Shown here: in pieces, positions 1 to 6,958 of the stretch
Layout: each line of letters begins with the position of its first letter
How positions within the stretch are numbered: the first letter of the stretch is position 1
Source: Candidatus Bathyarchaeota archaeon
GTDB taxonomy: Archaea > Thermoproteota > Bathyarchaeia > Bathyarchaeales > UBA233
DNA: 14,582 nucleotides
Assembly: GCA_007050895.1 (NCBI GenBank)
Contig: SMYP01000138.1
Location: 1 to 14,582 of the forward strand
Direction of reading: 5' to 3'
Notes under the pieces: generated by a model
Told to the model about the DNA's origin: nothing
Database searches by the model: none
The model's input: only the letters and a program-made list of their open reading frames with translations
Made by a program: the position numbers and the translations under genes

Positions 1-393
1 TACACTCTCTCGGACATTGGCACTTACCTGAAATTCTATTCGATCGGTACTATATCTCTATCTTCACTGATACTCGAAGAACAAGCATTATTAAACGTCT
101 ACAGTGTGATGGCAGTCAGCCCGTCAGTTGCTGCGAACCAAACAGTACATGAAAAAATCAACTTTGAAGATGCGATGAATTTCATGGAATATTTGATATC
201 GGATGAAACGCAGGGGATAATAACAGATTACGGCAAAGACATCTATGGTCAGAGCCTTTTCACGGGCGCAGTAAGACCATTGATAGATGATTTACCTCAA
301 CCTCTTATCAGTTGGGTACAAAATTACGCGTTCTTTGCTGGTTCCGAATGTCCACCGCAATACAGAAATGGCTATGCACATCTTTACAGCTAG
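1..393 (+). CDS. tupA: Tungstate ABC transporter substrate-binding protein, C-terminal part (5' end outside window)
   Basis: The frame is open from the first base, so 130 residues of the C-terminal lobe are seen and the signal sequence lies outside the window. The segment YTLSDIGTYL near the edge, LLNVYSVMAVSPS around residues 31-43, and the terminal stretch with DYGKDIYGQSLF are typical of TupA-type tungstate-binding proteins. In the family this extracytoplasmic protein binds the oxyanion and delivers it to the TupB permease. The permease gene begins 12 bases after the stop and the ATPase follows, which supports the assignment. An internal GTG at 106 and ATG at 109 are ordinary codons, because homology continues upstream of them. 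The ligand could be molybdate or both anions, but the Tup-type sequence and gene order favour tungstate. Tungsten uptake would suit an anaerobe with tungsten enzymes, although none is seen here. Confidence 0.88.
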   Translation, partial: YTLSDIGTYLKFYSIGTISLSSLILEEQALLNVYSVMAVSPSVAANQTVHEKINFEDAMNFMEYLISDETQGIITDYGKDIYGQSLFTGAVRPLIDDLPQPLISWVQNYAFFAGSECPPQYRNGYAHLYS

Positions 394-405
394 AGGAAAA
401 TAATC

Positions 406-1164
406 TTGGCTGATGTACTTGGTGGCATAGTTGAAGCATTTCAATTGATAATTTCAGGCGATCCTGAAATCTTGGGAATTGTATCCCGTTCCCTCCTTTT
501 TTCTGGAACGGCAGTTATTCTAGCGATTCTTTGGGGTACACCACTTGCGATCCTAATAGCCATGAAAGAATTTCGAGGTAAAACCATAATTAAAACGCTC
601 CTTAACACCTTAATAGGATTACCAACAGTTGTCTTGGGTTTGATTCTCTTTCTCATTATATCTAGAGGCGGTCCTCTAGGTTTTCTGGGCTTACTTTACA
701 CGCCTGGAGCTATAATAATAGGTCAAGCTATATTGGTGACTCCGATTCTTGTGAGTATAGGAATTTCGGCAATTGAGTCGGTTGACCCTGAAATAATGAA
801 TTTGTCAAAGACACTTGGTGCTTCGGAATCTCAAGCGCAAATGGCAGTTGTAAAGGAGGCGATCAGCGGAATTATTTTATCTGACCTCGCCAGCTTTAAC
901 CGAGCCATAGGTGAATTGGGAGTGGTGTTGCTTGTCGGGGGCAACATTGCAGGATCAGGTAATAGGACCGACGTGTTAACAACAGCAATCTCACGCGATC
1001 TCCAAATAGGTAATATCGGTCTTGCCGTGGCACTGGGAATATTATTAGTTCTCATACTCTTCACGATTAACTTAATAGTCGCTGTATTAAGGAAAGCCAA
1101 CTATTTAGTCGAATTAGCCAAAGCACCATATGACAGACTTAAGCGTTACAGAGAGACCAAATGA
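406..1164 (+). CDS. tupB: Tungstate ABC transporter permease TupB
   Basis: This 252-residue integral membrane protein is a binding-protein-dependent permease that forms the tungstate channel with TupA outside and TupC inside. Hydrophobic spans are visible at about residues 23-53, 65-87, 98-122 and 203-228. The cytoplasmic coupling (EAA-like) loop is near residues 134-170, with TLGASESQA followed by IGELGVVLLVGGN. The start is TTG at 406, preceded by a GAGGAAA ribosome binding site 12 bases after tupA stops. No ATG lies nearby, and the N-terminus fits the family. The stop overlaps the start of tupC in an ATGA junction, so translation of the two is probably coupled. Length is normal for TupB. 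Confidence 0.93.
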   Translation: MADVLGGIVEAFQLIISGDPEILGIVSRSLLFSGTAVILAILWGTPLAILIAMKEFRGKTIIKTLLNTLIGLPTVVLGLILFLIISRGGPLGFLGLLYTPGAIIIGQAILVTPILVSIGISAIESVDPEIMNLSKTLGASESQAQMAVVKEAISGIILSDLASFNRAIGELGVVLLVGGNIAGSGNRTDVLTTAISRDLQIGNIGLAVALGILLVLILFTINLIVAVLRKANYLVELAKAPYDRLKRYRETK

Positions 1165-2222
1165 TGATAGTTGCTGAATTAAAAAATATTACCAAAGCAT
1201 ATGGTAACAAAATAGTAGTAGATTCAGTAAATCTGCAAATCCGCGAAGGCGAAATACTAGCCCTTTTAGGACCTAATGGATCAGGTAAATCAACTCTACT
1301 AAAAATTATTGCGTTCATCGAAAACCCGACAAGTGGCGAAGTAACCTTCGAGGGTAAAACCGTCAACTTCAAAAAAACCGAAAAAGAGCGAATGCAAAGC
1401 ACGTTGGTATTTCAAAAAACAACACTCTTCGGCACATCAGTTTACAACAATATCGTTTACGGACTGAGAATACGGAAAGCGCAAAAGGAAATATGCGAAA
1501 TTGAAGTGAAAAAGGCGCTAGATCTGGTGAAACTAAACGGTTTTGAGAAGCGCAATGCACGAAAGCTTTCTGGTGGGGAACAACAGCGAGTAGCCATAGC
1601 TAGAGCTTTAGTACTGAATACGAAACTACTGCTTCTGGACGAGCCAACAGCAAATTTGGACCCAAAAAACGCAAACATAATTGAAGAAGTAATAGAAACC
1701 GTGAACCGCGAAAATAAAACATCTATTGTAATGGCAACGCACAATATGTTTCAAGCTAAAAAACTGCCTCACAAAATTGCTTTAATGGATGAAGGAAAAA
1801 TAACCGAGGTTGGTGCCCCAGCAGATATCTTTGGCAAACTTTCCAAAAACTTGGCTCGCTTCGCTACAGTTGACAATACATTTACTGGAATAGCTAGAAC
1901 AACGTCGTCTGGCACATCAAAAGTTGATGTAGGCAAAGGAATTCAGATAGAGATTACCTCACAAAAAAAAGGTAATGTAAGCCTTTTCATAAATCCGCAG
2001 GACATAATCTTATCTAAGACATCTTTTAAGTCCAGCGCGCGAAACGTATACAAGGGTAAAATCACCGAAATCAAGGATTTGGATTCGCTCGTAAAACTCA
2101 AGATTAACGTTGGCAAGCCCTTCACGGTTCAGATAACTAGACAATCTTTTAATGAGATGGGACTTTATTTAAGCGCAGAAGTTTTCATAACCTTCAAAGC
2201 CTCAAGCGTCCAAGTACTCTAA
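1161..2222 (+). CDS. tupC: Tungstate ABC transporter ATP-binding protein TupC with C-terminal TOBE-like region
   Basis: This 353-residue cytoplasmic ATPase powers the transporter. The nucleotide-binding domain covers about residues 3-235: Walker A GPNGSGKST (37-45), Q-loop Gln85, signature LSGGEQQR (136-143), Walker B LLLLDEPT (156-163), D-loop through Asp167 and switch His194. All are intact. Residues about 240-353 form a beta-rich tail like the Mop/TOBE domains of molybdate and tungstate ATPases. These bind the oxyanion or regulate transport. The length of that tail suggests a regulatory domain is present, although some TupC proteins lack one. The gene starts with ATG ATG at 1161, overlapping tupB by four bases. 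The second ATG (1164) is an equally possible start. It ends convergent with, and overlapping by four bases, a small minus-strand winged-helix gene. Confidence 0.92.
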   Translation: MMIVAELKNITKAYGNKIVVDSVNLQIREGEILALLGPNGSGKSTLLKIIAFIENPTSGEVTFEGKTVNFKKTEKERMQSTLVFQKTTLFGTSVYNNIVYGLRIRKAQKEICEIEVKKALDLVKLNGFEKRNARKLSGGEQQRVAIARALVLNTKLLLLDEPTANLDPKNANIIEEVIETVNRENKTSIVMATHNMFQAKKLPHKIALMDEGKITEVGAPADIFGKLSKNLARFATVDNTFTGIARTTSSGTSKVDVGKGIQIEITSQKKGNVSLFINPQDIILSKTSFKSSARNVYKGKITEIKDLDSLVKLKINVGKPFTVQITRQSFNEMGLYLSAEVFITFKASSVQVL

Positions 2223-2443
2223 GTTGGCTCCTTTCTTTCCTCCTCTAATTCGTACAGAATCACTATAGCTTCGCCTAAAGACATATTTAGCTTGTTCGCC
2301 AGTTCCAAAGCGGTTATTTCAGGTTTTTCCTGCAATATTGTCTCTCGTGTATATGCTTTGCGGGTTGGATACATAACTGAAGCGTGAACCGTCTCGACAA
2401 GTATCGGCCAAAGTTTTTCTTTAAGGTATTCATTAAAGCTCAT
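2219..2443 (-). CDS. Small winged-helix (HTH) protein, 74 aa
   Basis: This is a short soluble protein. Its C-terminal half, about residues 42-70 (ITALELANKLNMSLGEAI followed by VILYELEEER), reads as a helix-turn-helix with the second helix of a winged-helix fold. The N-terminal half is helical and amphipathic, with Trp12 and Pro13. It has no signal or membrane segment. The start is ATG with GTGATG close upstream as a plausible ribosome binding site. It converges on tupC and overlaps its last four bases, so antisense or collision effects are possible. A regulatory role on the neighbouring tungstate genes is only a guess from position. I do not recognise a named family beyond archaeal one-domain winged-helix proteins. 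Confidence 0.7.
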   Translation of the reverse strand: MSFNEYLKEKLWPILVETVHASVMYPTRKAYTRETILQEKPEITALELANKLNMSLGEAIVILYELEEERKEPT

Positions 2444-2462
2444 ACGACATCACAGAATCATT

Positions 2463-3020
2463 ATGGCAACTTGTTATTCAGCTTAACGCTAAAGAGCATA
2501 CACGGTCTTTTTTAAAAATAGATTAGCCAACGCCATAAAACAAGGCTTAGAAGAAGCAGAAATTCAAGTCACAATAAAAAAACAAGCAGAGGCGAAAAAC
2601 ATCGACCACTTCGAATATGACTTCGTCTGCTTAGGCAATCCTTAATATTCTTGGCATCCTCCTGAATCCATAGTAAAATTCCTCAAGTACAAATTCACAG
2701 CTTAAAGCAAAATAGTATAATTAAACCGTGCGTTCCAAACGTTCTAGGCCCGAATGCGTTAATCTTCATAACTTACTCGGGTCCTCACACAAGCATAGAG
2801 GAGGCACTACCGGCGGGAAAGTAAATACCGCAGTTCTTTCAACATTTAGGTTTCAGGGTTTTAAACGAATGGTACATTCTGAATGAGTTCCAAGGGTCCT
2901 TGCAAAATCAGCACACAGGGTCAGATGGGCGACGTAAGAGGAAAGACCACTCAGGAAGACTTGCTAAAGGTAAAAAAAGACGCGAAAAAATTAGCTATCG
3001 AATATTTTGTTCAAGTATAG
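2463..3020 (+). pseudogene. Decayed flavodoxin-family protein gene
   Basis: Protein-like sequence runs through this stretch in three successive frames. Frame one reads RLANAIKQGLEEAEIQV and DHFEYDFVCLGNP (about 2520-2642), then in-frame TAA stops at 2643 and 2703. Between the stops it reads SWHPPESIVKFLKYK. A second frame picks up at about 2717 with KPCVPNVLGPNALIFITYSG and EEALPAGK, has a TAA at 2822, and continues with FFQHLGFRVLNEWY to about 2920. The third frame (ATG at 2925) gives GQMGDVRGKTTQEDLLKV to a TAG at 3018. The order fits a flavodoxin-like FMN protein: nucleotide-loop end, WHPPES loop, ITYSGPH strand and C-terminal helix. At least two frameshifts and three internal stops show that it is dead. 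The phosphate-binding loop at the N-terminus is not recognisable. The left boundary is approximate. Confidence 0.8.
2508..2520 (-). promoter_or_regulatory. Possible TATA box for the minus-strand winged-helix gene
   Basis: On the minus strand this reads as an A/T-rich TATTTTTAAAA element. A start of transcription about 26 bases downstream would leave a leader of roughly 45 bases before the ATG at 2443. It lies within the first part of the decayed flavodoxin gene, so it may simply be degenerate coding sequence. Confidence 0.25.
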
Positions 3021-3101
3021 CACTCTTATTTTCTTATGCTGATGGTTAGGTGCGTAAAGTTAATAGTTCAATCGGTTAGAGATAACATAAAGGTGGATAT
3101 T

Positions 3102-4069
3102 TTGAAAGCAGTTGTTTATAGGGGTCCACATAACATTAAAGTAGAGGACGTTTCCGAACCGCTTGTTACAGGCAAGAAAGTGCTTGTTGACTTCAAGTCG
3201 GGGGGTTTATGTGGAACTGACATGCACTTTTACAGGGGAGATTGGCGCTGGATGAAACGCGGGCGAATAATTGGCCATGATGCGGCTGGCATCAGAGTGG
3301 ACTCCGGTGAGCGCGTAGTTATGATTCCTCTGGTTTACTGCGGCAAATGCTATTATTGCTTGAGGGGTCTGTCCACTTATTGTACACGAGGTAAATTTTT
3401 AGGCTTAAGAGATGGCTTCTTTGCTGAAAAAATTGCTTTAAACCCAAGTAACCTCATTCCCATCCCAACAACGTTAGCAATGATGAAGCCGCATCTGTGT
3501 AGCCAGTGGCTTTGGCACTTCGCGTGTTGAATATGCTTGAACCAAATTTTGGTGATTGGGTTACTATAATCGGACAAGGTGCGATAGGTTTGCTGATGAC
3601 ACAATTAGCGCAGCTAAAAGGGTGCCGAGTTATCGCTGTTGATTTGGATGATTATAGGTTGCGACTAGCTGAGAAATATGGGGCAGAGTTCTGTATCAAT
3701 GCAGATCGAGAAGACGTGATCCAACATGTTAGGAAAATCACTAAGCGGGGTTCGGACATCGTGATTGAAGCAGCTGGAACATCGGGAACAGTTGAACAGA
3801 CGCCGTTTATGGTGCGGAAGGTGGGCAAGGTCGCTTTGGTTGGCGAACCCAAAGGGTTTTTGAACTTGGAGAATGCAGATGAAGCTGTATTATTTACGAT
3901 GCACATTTCACCCACGGAGTATCCCTTAGCTGTCGAGCTTATCGCCGAAAAAATCGTTGATGTAAAAGGCTTGGTGACACATAGGTTTAGACTTGAGGAC
4001 TTTGAGAGCGCACTACGAGCGGTGGACGACACCTTGGAGAAAACTTTGAAGGTTATCATAACTGAATGA
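3102..4069 (+). pseudogene. Zinc-dependent alcohol dehydrogenase (MDR family), interrupted by a frameshift and a TAG stop
   Basis: The first part, from TTG at 3102 (ribosome site AGGTGG just upstream), carries the GroES-like catalytic domain: Cys37 in GLCGTD, GHDAAG at 58-63, and the structural-zinc cysteines Cys80, Cys83, Cys86 and Cys94. The second part, open from about 3476 to 4069 apart from one stop, carries the Rossmann fold with IIGQGAIG and an NAD-type acidic residue in VIAVDLDDY. The two are joined by a -1 shift at about 3474-3476, where TTAGC looks like a one-base deletion. An in-frame TAG at 3500-3502 sits where the family usually has Glu in VEPVA. Zinc ligands and coenzyme motifs are otherwise well kept, so loss is recent or the lesions are sequence errors. 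The catalytic His is followed by Asp60 where many relatives have Glu. Substrate cannot be told; relatives oxidise sugars, polyols or alcohols. Confidence 0.85.
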
Positions 4070-4090
4070 ATTATTCTGCTACTTACCGCA

Positions 4091-4101
4091 AAGTATATTA
4101 T
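4091..4101 (+). promoter_or_regulatory. Possible TATA box for the HAD phosphatase gene
   Basis: AAGTATATTAT lies about 50 bases before the GTG start at 4148, in the only non-coding space between the broken dehydrogenase and this gene. Predicted transcription start is near 4122, inside the inverted repeat described next. Confidence 0.4.
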
Positions 4102-4110
4102 TCATTGGGG

Positions 4111-4127
4111 AAGTGGTGTAGCCACTT
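4111..4127. repeat. Perfect 6-bp inverted repeat upstream of the HAD phosphatase gene
   Basis: AAGTGG (4111-4116) and CCACTT (4122-4127) are perfect inverted copies separated by TGTAG. The palindrome sits at the predicted transcription start. It could be an operator or a leader hairpin. No T-run follows, so a terminator is less likely. Confidence 0.5.
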
Positions 4128-4147
4128 TACTTCAGCGAAAAACGAGC

Positions 4148-4849
4148 GTGATTTCAATAGCCATAAAAGCAGTGATATTTGACCTCGACGGAACAATTGC
4201 TGGCTTCAATCTAGACTACAAGGCACTACGCGGAGAAATTAGAAGCTACCTAGTTCGAGTGGGCATTCCCGCTTCGGTGTTATCCGTGAAAGAAAACATC
4301 TTTGACATGCTTAAAAATACCATGATATACGTTAAGAACAATGGAAAATCCGCTAAAGACATTGATGAGATTCGCAATGAGGCATTAGCTATAGCCGAAA
4401 AATATGAGGTTGAAGCTGCTGCAAGTACAGACTTGTTGCCTGGATCATTTGAGACTTTGAAGCTTTTAAAACAGATGAACTTGAAGATAGGCTTGTTCAC
4501 TTTGAACAGTGATAAAGCTGCAAACTATATTATACAGCGCTTCAAACTTGGAGATTTCTTCGGCGTGACGGTTCCTAGAAACAAAGTTAATTTTGTGAAA
4601 CCAAATCCCCAGCACCTTGAAATAGCGCTTAAGGTTTTAGGTGTAACTTCAGAGGAAACAGTGGTTGTCGGAGACGGCAACGTGGACATGGAAAGCGCTA
4701 AAGAATTGAAAACCATTGCTGTTGGTTTGACTACAGTTCCATCCAAGGCACGGAATTTAATGATGCACGGTGCTAATTATATTATAACTTCAATAACTGA
4801 CTTGCCTTCTCTTATAGATAAGATAAACAAGGAAAAAACAATGCAATAA
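4148..4849 (+). CDS. HAD-superfamily hydrolase, phosphoglycolate-phosphatase-like
   Basis: This 233-residue cytoplasmic phosphatase has all four HAD motifs: motif I DLDGT with the nucleophile Asp12 and acid/base Asp14, motif II Thr118 in LFTLNS, motif III Lys151 in VKPNP, and motif IV GDGNVD with Asp176 and Asp180 for magnesium. Residues about 20-95 form a helical cap domain of the type found in phosphoglycolate and related phosphatases (subclass I). The start is GTG at 4148; residues 7-12 (KAVIFD) lead straight into motif I, as is normal. No strong ribosome site is visible, although GAGCG lies just upstream. It appears to be a single-gene unit between the broken dehydrogenase and tfb. The substrate cannot be named from sequence; small phosphate esters are usual for this group. 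Confidence 0.88.
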   Translation: MISIAIKAVIFDLDGTIAGFNLDYKALRGEIRSYLVRVGIPASVLSVKENIFDMLKNTMIYVKNNGKSAKDIDEIRNEALAIAEKYEVEAAASTDLLPGSFETLKLLKQMNLKIGLFTLNSDKAANYIIQRFKLGDFFGVTVPRNKVNFVKPNPQHLEIALKVLGVTSEETVVVGDGNVDMESAKELKTIAVGLTTVPSKARNLMMHGANYIITSITDLPSLIDKINKEKTMQ

Positions 4850-4962
4850 TATATATGCACTTGGCGAGTGCTTTTTGGTCATGCGCCAATTACGCAAAAC
4901 TGATAAAGAATCCATCCGAAACATATGACTTTTAGCGTGTTTGCCGGTATAATAAGTATTGC

Positions 4963-4971
4963 TTTTAAATA
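4963..4971 (+). promoter_or_regulatory. Upstream TATA-like box before the tfb gene
   Basis: GCTTTTAAATA at 4961-4971 is very close to the archaeal BRE-TATA consensus. It would start transcription near 4993, giving a long leader to the TFB start at 5088. It could instead drive an unseen short RNA, or act on the other strand. Confidence 0.35.
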
Positions 4972-5012
4972 TTTGCAAGTTATGTATGAAATAACATTAT
5001 GAAAACCGTAAA

Positions 5013-5022
5013 GCTTATATAT
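5013..5022 (+). promoter_or_regulatory. TATA box of the tfb gene
   Basis: AAAGCTTATATATT has an A-rich BRE-like flank followed by a strong TATA element. Predicted transcription start is about 5044, giving a leader of about 44 bases before the GTG at 5088. This is the best core promoter in the gap between 4850 and 5087. Confidence 0.6.
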
Positions 5023-5087
5023 TAAAACTGTTCATCTGCTTAGTTTGCGCGGACCGAATGGACACTTTTCTCAATTAAAGGGATATT

Positions 5088-6065
5088 GTGACGGTTCTAT
5101 GCAAACACCAAATGGAGCGTAAAATAATGAGTGGAAAAGAGGCTAAAGTTCGTCAACGCTTAGTTGACAAATGCCCAGAATGTGGTAGCGATAACCTCGT
5201 TCATGATTATGACACTGGCGAAACCGTTTGCGGCGATTGTGGTCTCGTCTTGTACGAACAAATGATGGATAAGGGACCAGAATGGCGTGCTTTCACTCAA
5301 GAGGAGAAAGCATCACGAAGCCGTGTAGGAGTACCCACTTCATACTCCGTTCACGACAAAGGATTATCCACAGCCATAAGTCAGGTAGATCGGGATGCTT
5401 TCGGAAGAAAATTACCCCTTTCCACTAGACTACAAATGTGGCGTTTAAGAAAGTGGCAGATTCGATCACGAGTCCACTCGTCAATCGACAGGAACCTTGC
5501 TCAAGCTATGGCGGAACTTGACCGACTTTCTGACAAGGTCTACATTCCGCCACCAATCAAAGAAAAAGCAGCTGTGATTTATCGCAAGGCTCTTGACAAA
5601 GGGTTGGTTCGTGGCAGATCAATTGCGGCTATTGCCGCTGCCGCTCTTTATGCTGCTTGCCGTGGAAGCGGAACGCCAAGAACTCTTCGTGAGATTTCAG
5701 AGGCAAGCCTTGTAGACAAGAAGGATGTTGCTCGTTGCTACAGGCTTTTGCTACGTGAGCTTGAAGTGCACATGCCTATTGCTGACCCGTTGACTTATGT
5801 ATCTAAAATTGCTGAGAGAACTGGTATTTCAGGTAAAACTCAAGGAGCTGCAATACAGATTCTTAGGGAAGCGAGAAGAAAACGCGCCGCTGCCGGCAAA
5901 GACCCTATGGGTTTGGCTGCTGCTGCGTTGTATATTGCTTGCTTGCAAAATAATGAGAAGAAAACTCAGAAGGACATTGCAGAAGCTGCTGGCGTAACCG
6001 AAGTTACTGTGAGGAACCGCTACAAGACGTTAAAGAAGCAGCTGAATCTGGAACTACCCGATTAA
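5088..6065 (+). CDS. tfb: Archaeal transcription initiation factor B (TFB)
   Basis: TFB bridges the TATA-binding protein at the promoter to RNA polymerase. The 325-residue product has an N-terminal zinc ribbon with Cys29, Cys32, Cys48 and Cys51 (CPECGS and VCGDCG). A B-reader/linker follows with GPEWRAF and SYSVHDKGL (about 60-100). Two cyclin-like repeats follow, roughly residues 125-220 and 225-318, marked by AIAAAALYAACR and GLAAAALYIACL. The C-terminal helix-turn-helix (KDIAEAAGVTEVTVRNRYK), which reads the BRE, is intact. GTG at 5088 has a good AAAGGGAT ribosome site. ATG at 5112 and ATG at 5127 (GGAG upstream) are alternatives that would shorten a non-conserved N-terminus by 8 or 13 residues. 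Length is otherwise typical. It is transcribed alone and converges on the zinc-ribbon/aIF1 operon. Confidence 0.97.
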   Translation: MTVLCKHQMERKIMSGKEAKVRQRLVDKCPECGSDNLVHDYDTGETVCGDCGLVLYEQMMDKGPEWRAFTQEEKASRSRVGVPTSYSVHDKGLSTAISQVDRDAFGRKLPLSTRLQMWRLRKWQIRSRVHSSIDRNLAQAMAELDRLSDKVYIPPPIKEKAAVIYRKALDKGLVRGRSIAAIAAAALYAACRGSGTPRTLREISEASLVDKKDVARCYRLLLRELEVHMPIADPLTYVSKIAERTGISGKTQGAAIQILREARRKRAAAGKDPMGLAAAALYIACLQNNEKKTQKDIAEAAGVTEVTVRNRYKTLKKQLNLELPD

Positions 6066-6073
6066 GCTTCTAG

Positions 6074-6283
6074 TCAGCTGCTTTCCTCTTCTTTTTCTAT
6101 TTCCATAATAATGGGACCTTTATATCCGCAGGCTTCGCATACGTATTTTCTAGGCATCAACCAAAGGTCTAAACTGCTGGATAAACTAATCTTTGGGTTG
6201 CAACATCTTGGACAATATATTTTTGTTGGTTTTCCGTGTTTAAGAGATTTTAATACTTCTCTTAAGTTTTGCAGCTTTTTCAT
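6074..6283 (-). CDS. Small zinc-ribbon protein, 69 aa
   Basis: This short soluble protein has two cysteine knuckles: CPRCC at 24-28 (Cys24 and Cys27 as the pair) and CEACG at about 49-53. The spacing fits one zinc ribbon. The N-terminus is basic (MKKLQNLREVLKSLKHGKP) and the C-terminus acidic (EIEKEEESS). The start is ATG at 6283 with AAAGGTG about 10 bases upstream. It lies 27 bases downstream of the aIF1 gene on the same strand, so the two are probably co-transcribed. That association suggests a role in translation or RNA metabolism, but no function is known to me. It ends 8 bases from the end of tfb, in convergent orientation. Confidence 0.8.
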   Translation of the reverse strand: MKKLQNLREVLKSLKHGKPTKIYCPRCCNPKISLSSSLDLWLMPRKYVCEACGYKGPIIMEIEKEEESS

Positions 6284-6310
6284 CGGAGATTACGCACCTT
6301 TGCATGGCAG

Positions 6311-6619
6311 CTATTGGAGTTCTATATTATCTTCGGGGTAGCCCATTTTGACGAGGAATTCACGGACTCTCTCGCGGTGGTCTCCTTGGAGCATTATTTG
6401 ACCGTTTTTGGATGTTCCACCACAAGCACAAAAAGATTTCAGTTTCTGAGCTAGCTCAGAGAGACTTGAGTTCCGATCATCCATACCATCAACAATCGTG
6501 TTTGCCCTGCCGAACTTTCTTGTTTCAAGTCTGATTCGTATACGCTGTTGCTCTTTTTCGATTTCGCCGCAAACGCATAAGTCCCTTGGAAGCCCGCAAG
6601 TTGAACAAACTTCAGCCAT
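6311..6619 (-). CDS. Translation initiation factor aIF1 (SUI1/eIF1 family)
   Basis: aIF1 binds the small ribosomal subunit near the P site and helps select the start codon. The 102-residue product begins MAEVCSTCGLPRDLCVCGEI, the short Cys-rich N-terminus (Cys5, Cys8, Cys15, Cys17) common in archaeal aIF1. The SUI1 core follows with RIRLETRKFGR, a helix LSELAQKLKS, then CACGGT, LQGDHRERV and the end GYPEDNIELQ. A longer frame could start at 6664, but the TATA box at 6648-6657 lies within that extension, so transcription must start after it. ATG 6619 is therefore the start, with a leader of only a few bases. It is the first gene of an operon with the downstream zinc-ribbon gene. Confidence 0.93.
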   Translation of the reverse strand: MAEVCSTCGLPRDLCVCGEIEKEQQRIRIRLETRKFGRANTIVDGMDDRNSSLSELAQKLKSFCACGGTSKNGQIMLQGDHRERVREFLVKMGYPEDNIELQ

Positions 6620-6647
6620 GACGCTCAAGCATAGCATTGTCACAGCC

Positions 6648-6657
6648 ATATATAAAA
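6648..6657 (-). promoter_or_regulatory. TATA box of the aIF1 operon
   Basis: On the minus strand this reads TTTTATATAT, centred about 33 bases before the ATG at 6619. Predicted transcription starts within a few bases of that codon, so the mRNA is leaderless or nearly so. This decides the aIF1 start. Confidence 0.7.
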
Positions 6658-6659
6658 GT

Positions 6660-6926
6660 TTCAAAGGCTGAAGATCACTAAGCTGTACGTGAAAGCTATG
6701 AGTTTGCTAAGTAAATTGTTCGCAATCTAGATCAACTCAAACAACTACTTGCCAAATCATAAGAAGCCAAAACTAGGAATAAGATAACCTGCAAAGTAGC
6801 TAATCTGAGCGTTGATATTCGAGTTCGCGAGATATTTTCATCATTTTTTAAAAAAAAACTTTAGAAATTGGCAAAACCCAGCTTTATCGAATTAACCACT
6901 ATCCGAAAAAAGGGTGATTGGGAAAG
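6660..6926. other. Non-coding gap between divergent aIF1 and nicotinate phosphoribosyltransferase genes
   Basis: Apart from the two flanking promoters I see no reading frame with protein-like composition in either direction. There is an A/T-rich run near 6844-6860. No hairpin with a T-run, tRNA or C/D-box RNA was recognised. Confidence 0.5.
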
Positions 6927-6927
6927 G

Positions 6928-6937
6928 GATAAATTTT
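6928..6937 (+). promoter_or_regulatory. TATA box of the nicotinate phosphoribosyltransferase gene
   Basis: GGGATAAATTTT has its centre about 27 bases before the ATG at 6959. This is the distance from an archaeal TATA box to the transcription start, so the message is predicted to be leaderless. There is no ribosome binding site directly before the ATG (CACTATAACCT), which agrees with this. Confidence 0.6.
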
Positions 6938-6958
6938 CTCTAAACAGCACTATAACCT

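Noticed and set aside
106..393. A separate small protein starting at GTG 106
   Set aside because: The frame is open to base 1 and TupA homology runs through the upstream part, so this is the tail of a larger gene.
441..1402. Minus-strand frames across tupB and tupC
   Set aside because: They are antisense to strongly supported transporter genes and show no family features.
3500..3502. TAG in the alcohol dehydrogenase read as pyrrolysine
   Set aside because: A frameshift lies 24 bases upstream and the expected residue is Glu (a GAG to TAG change), so plain decay or error explains it better. No pyrrolysine genes are visible in the window.
6620..6664. Longer aIF1 reading frame starting at 6664
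   Set aside because: A clear TATA box at 6648-6657 lies inside that extension, and family homology begins at the ATG at 6619.
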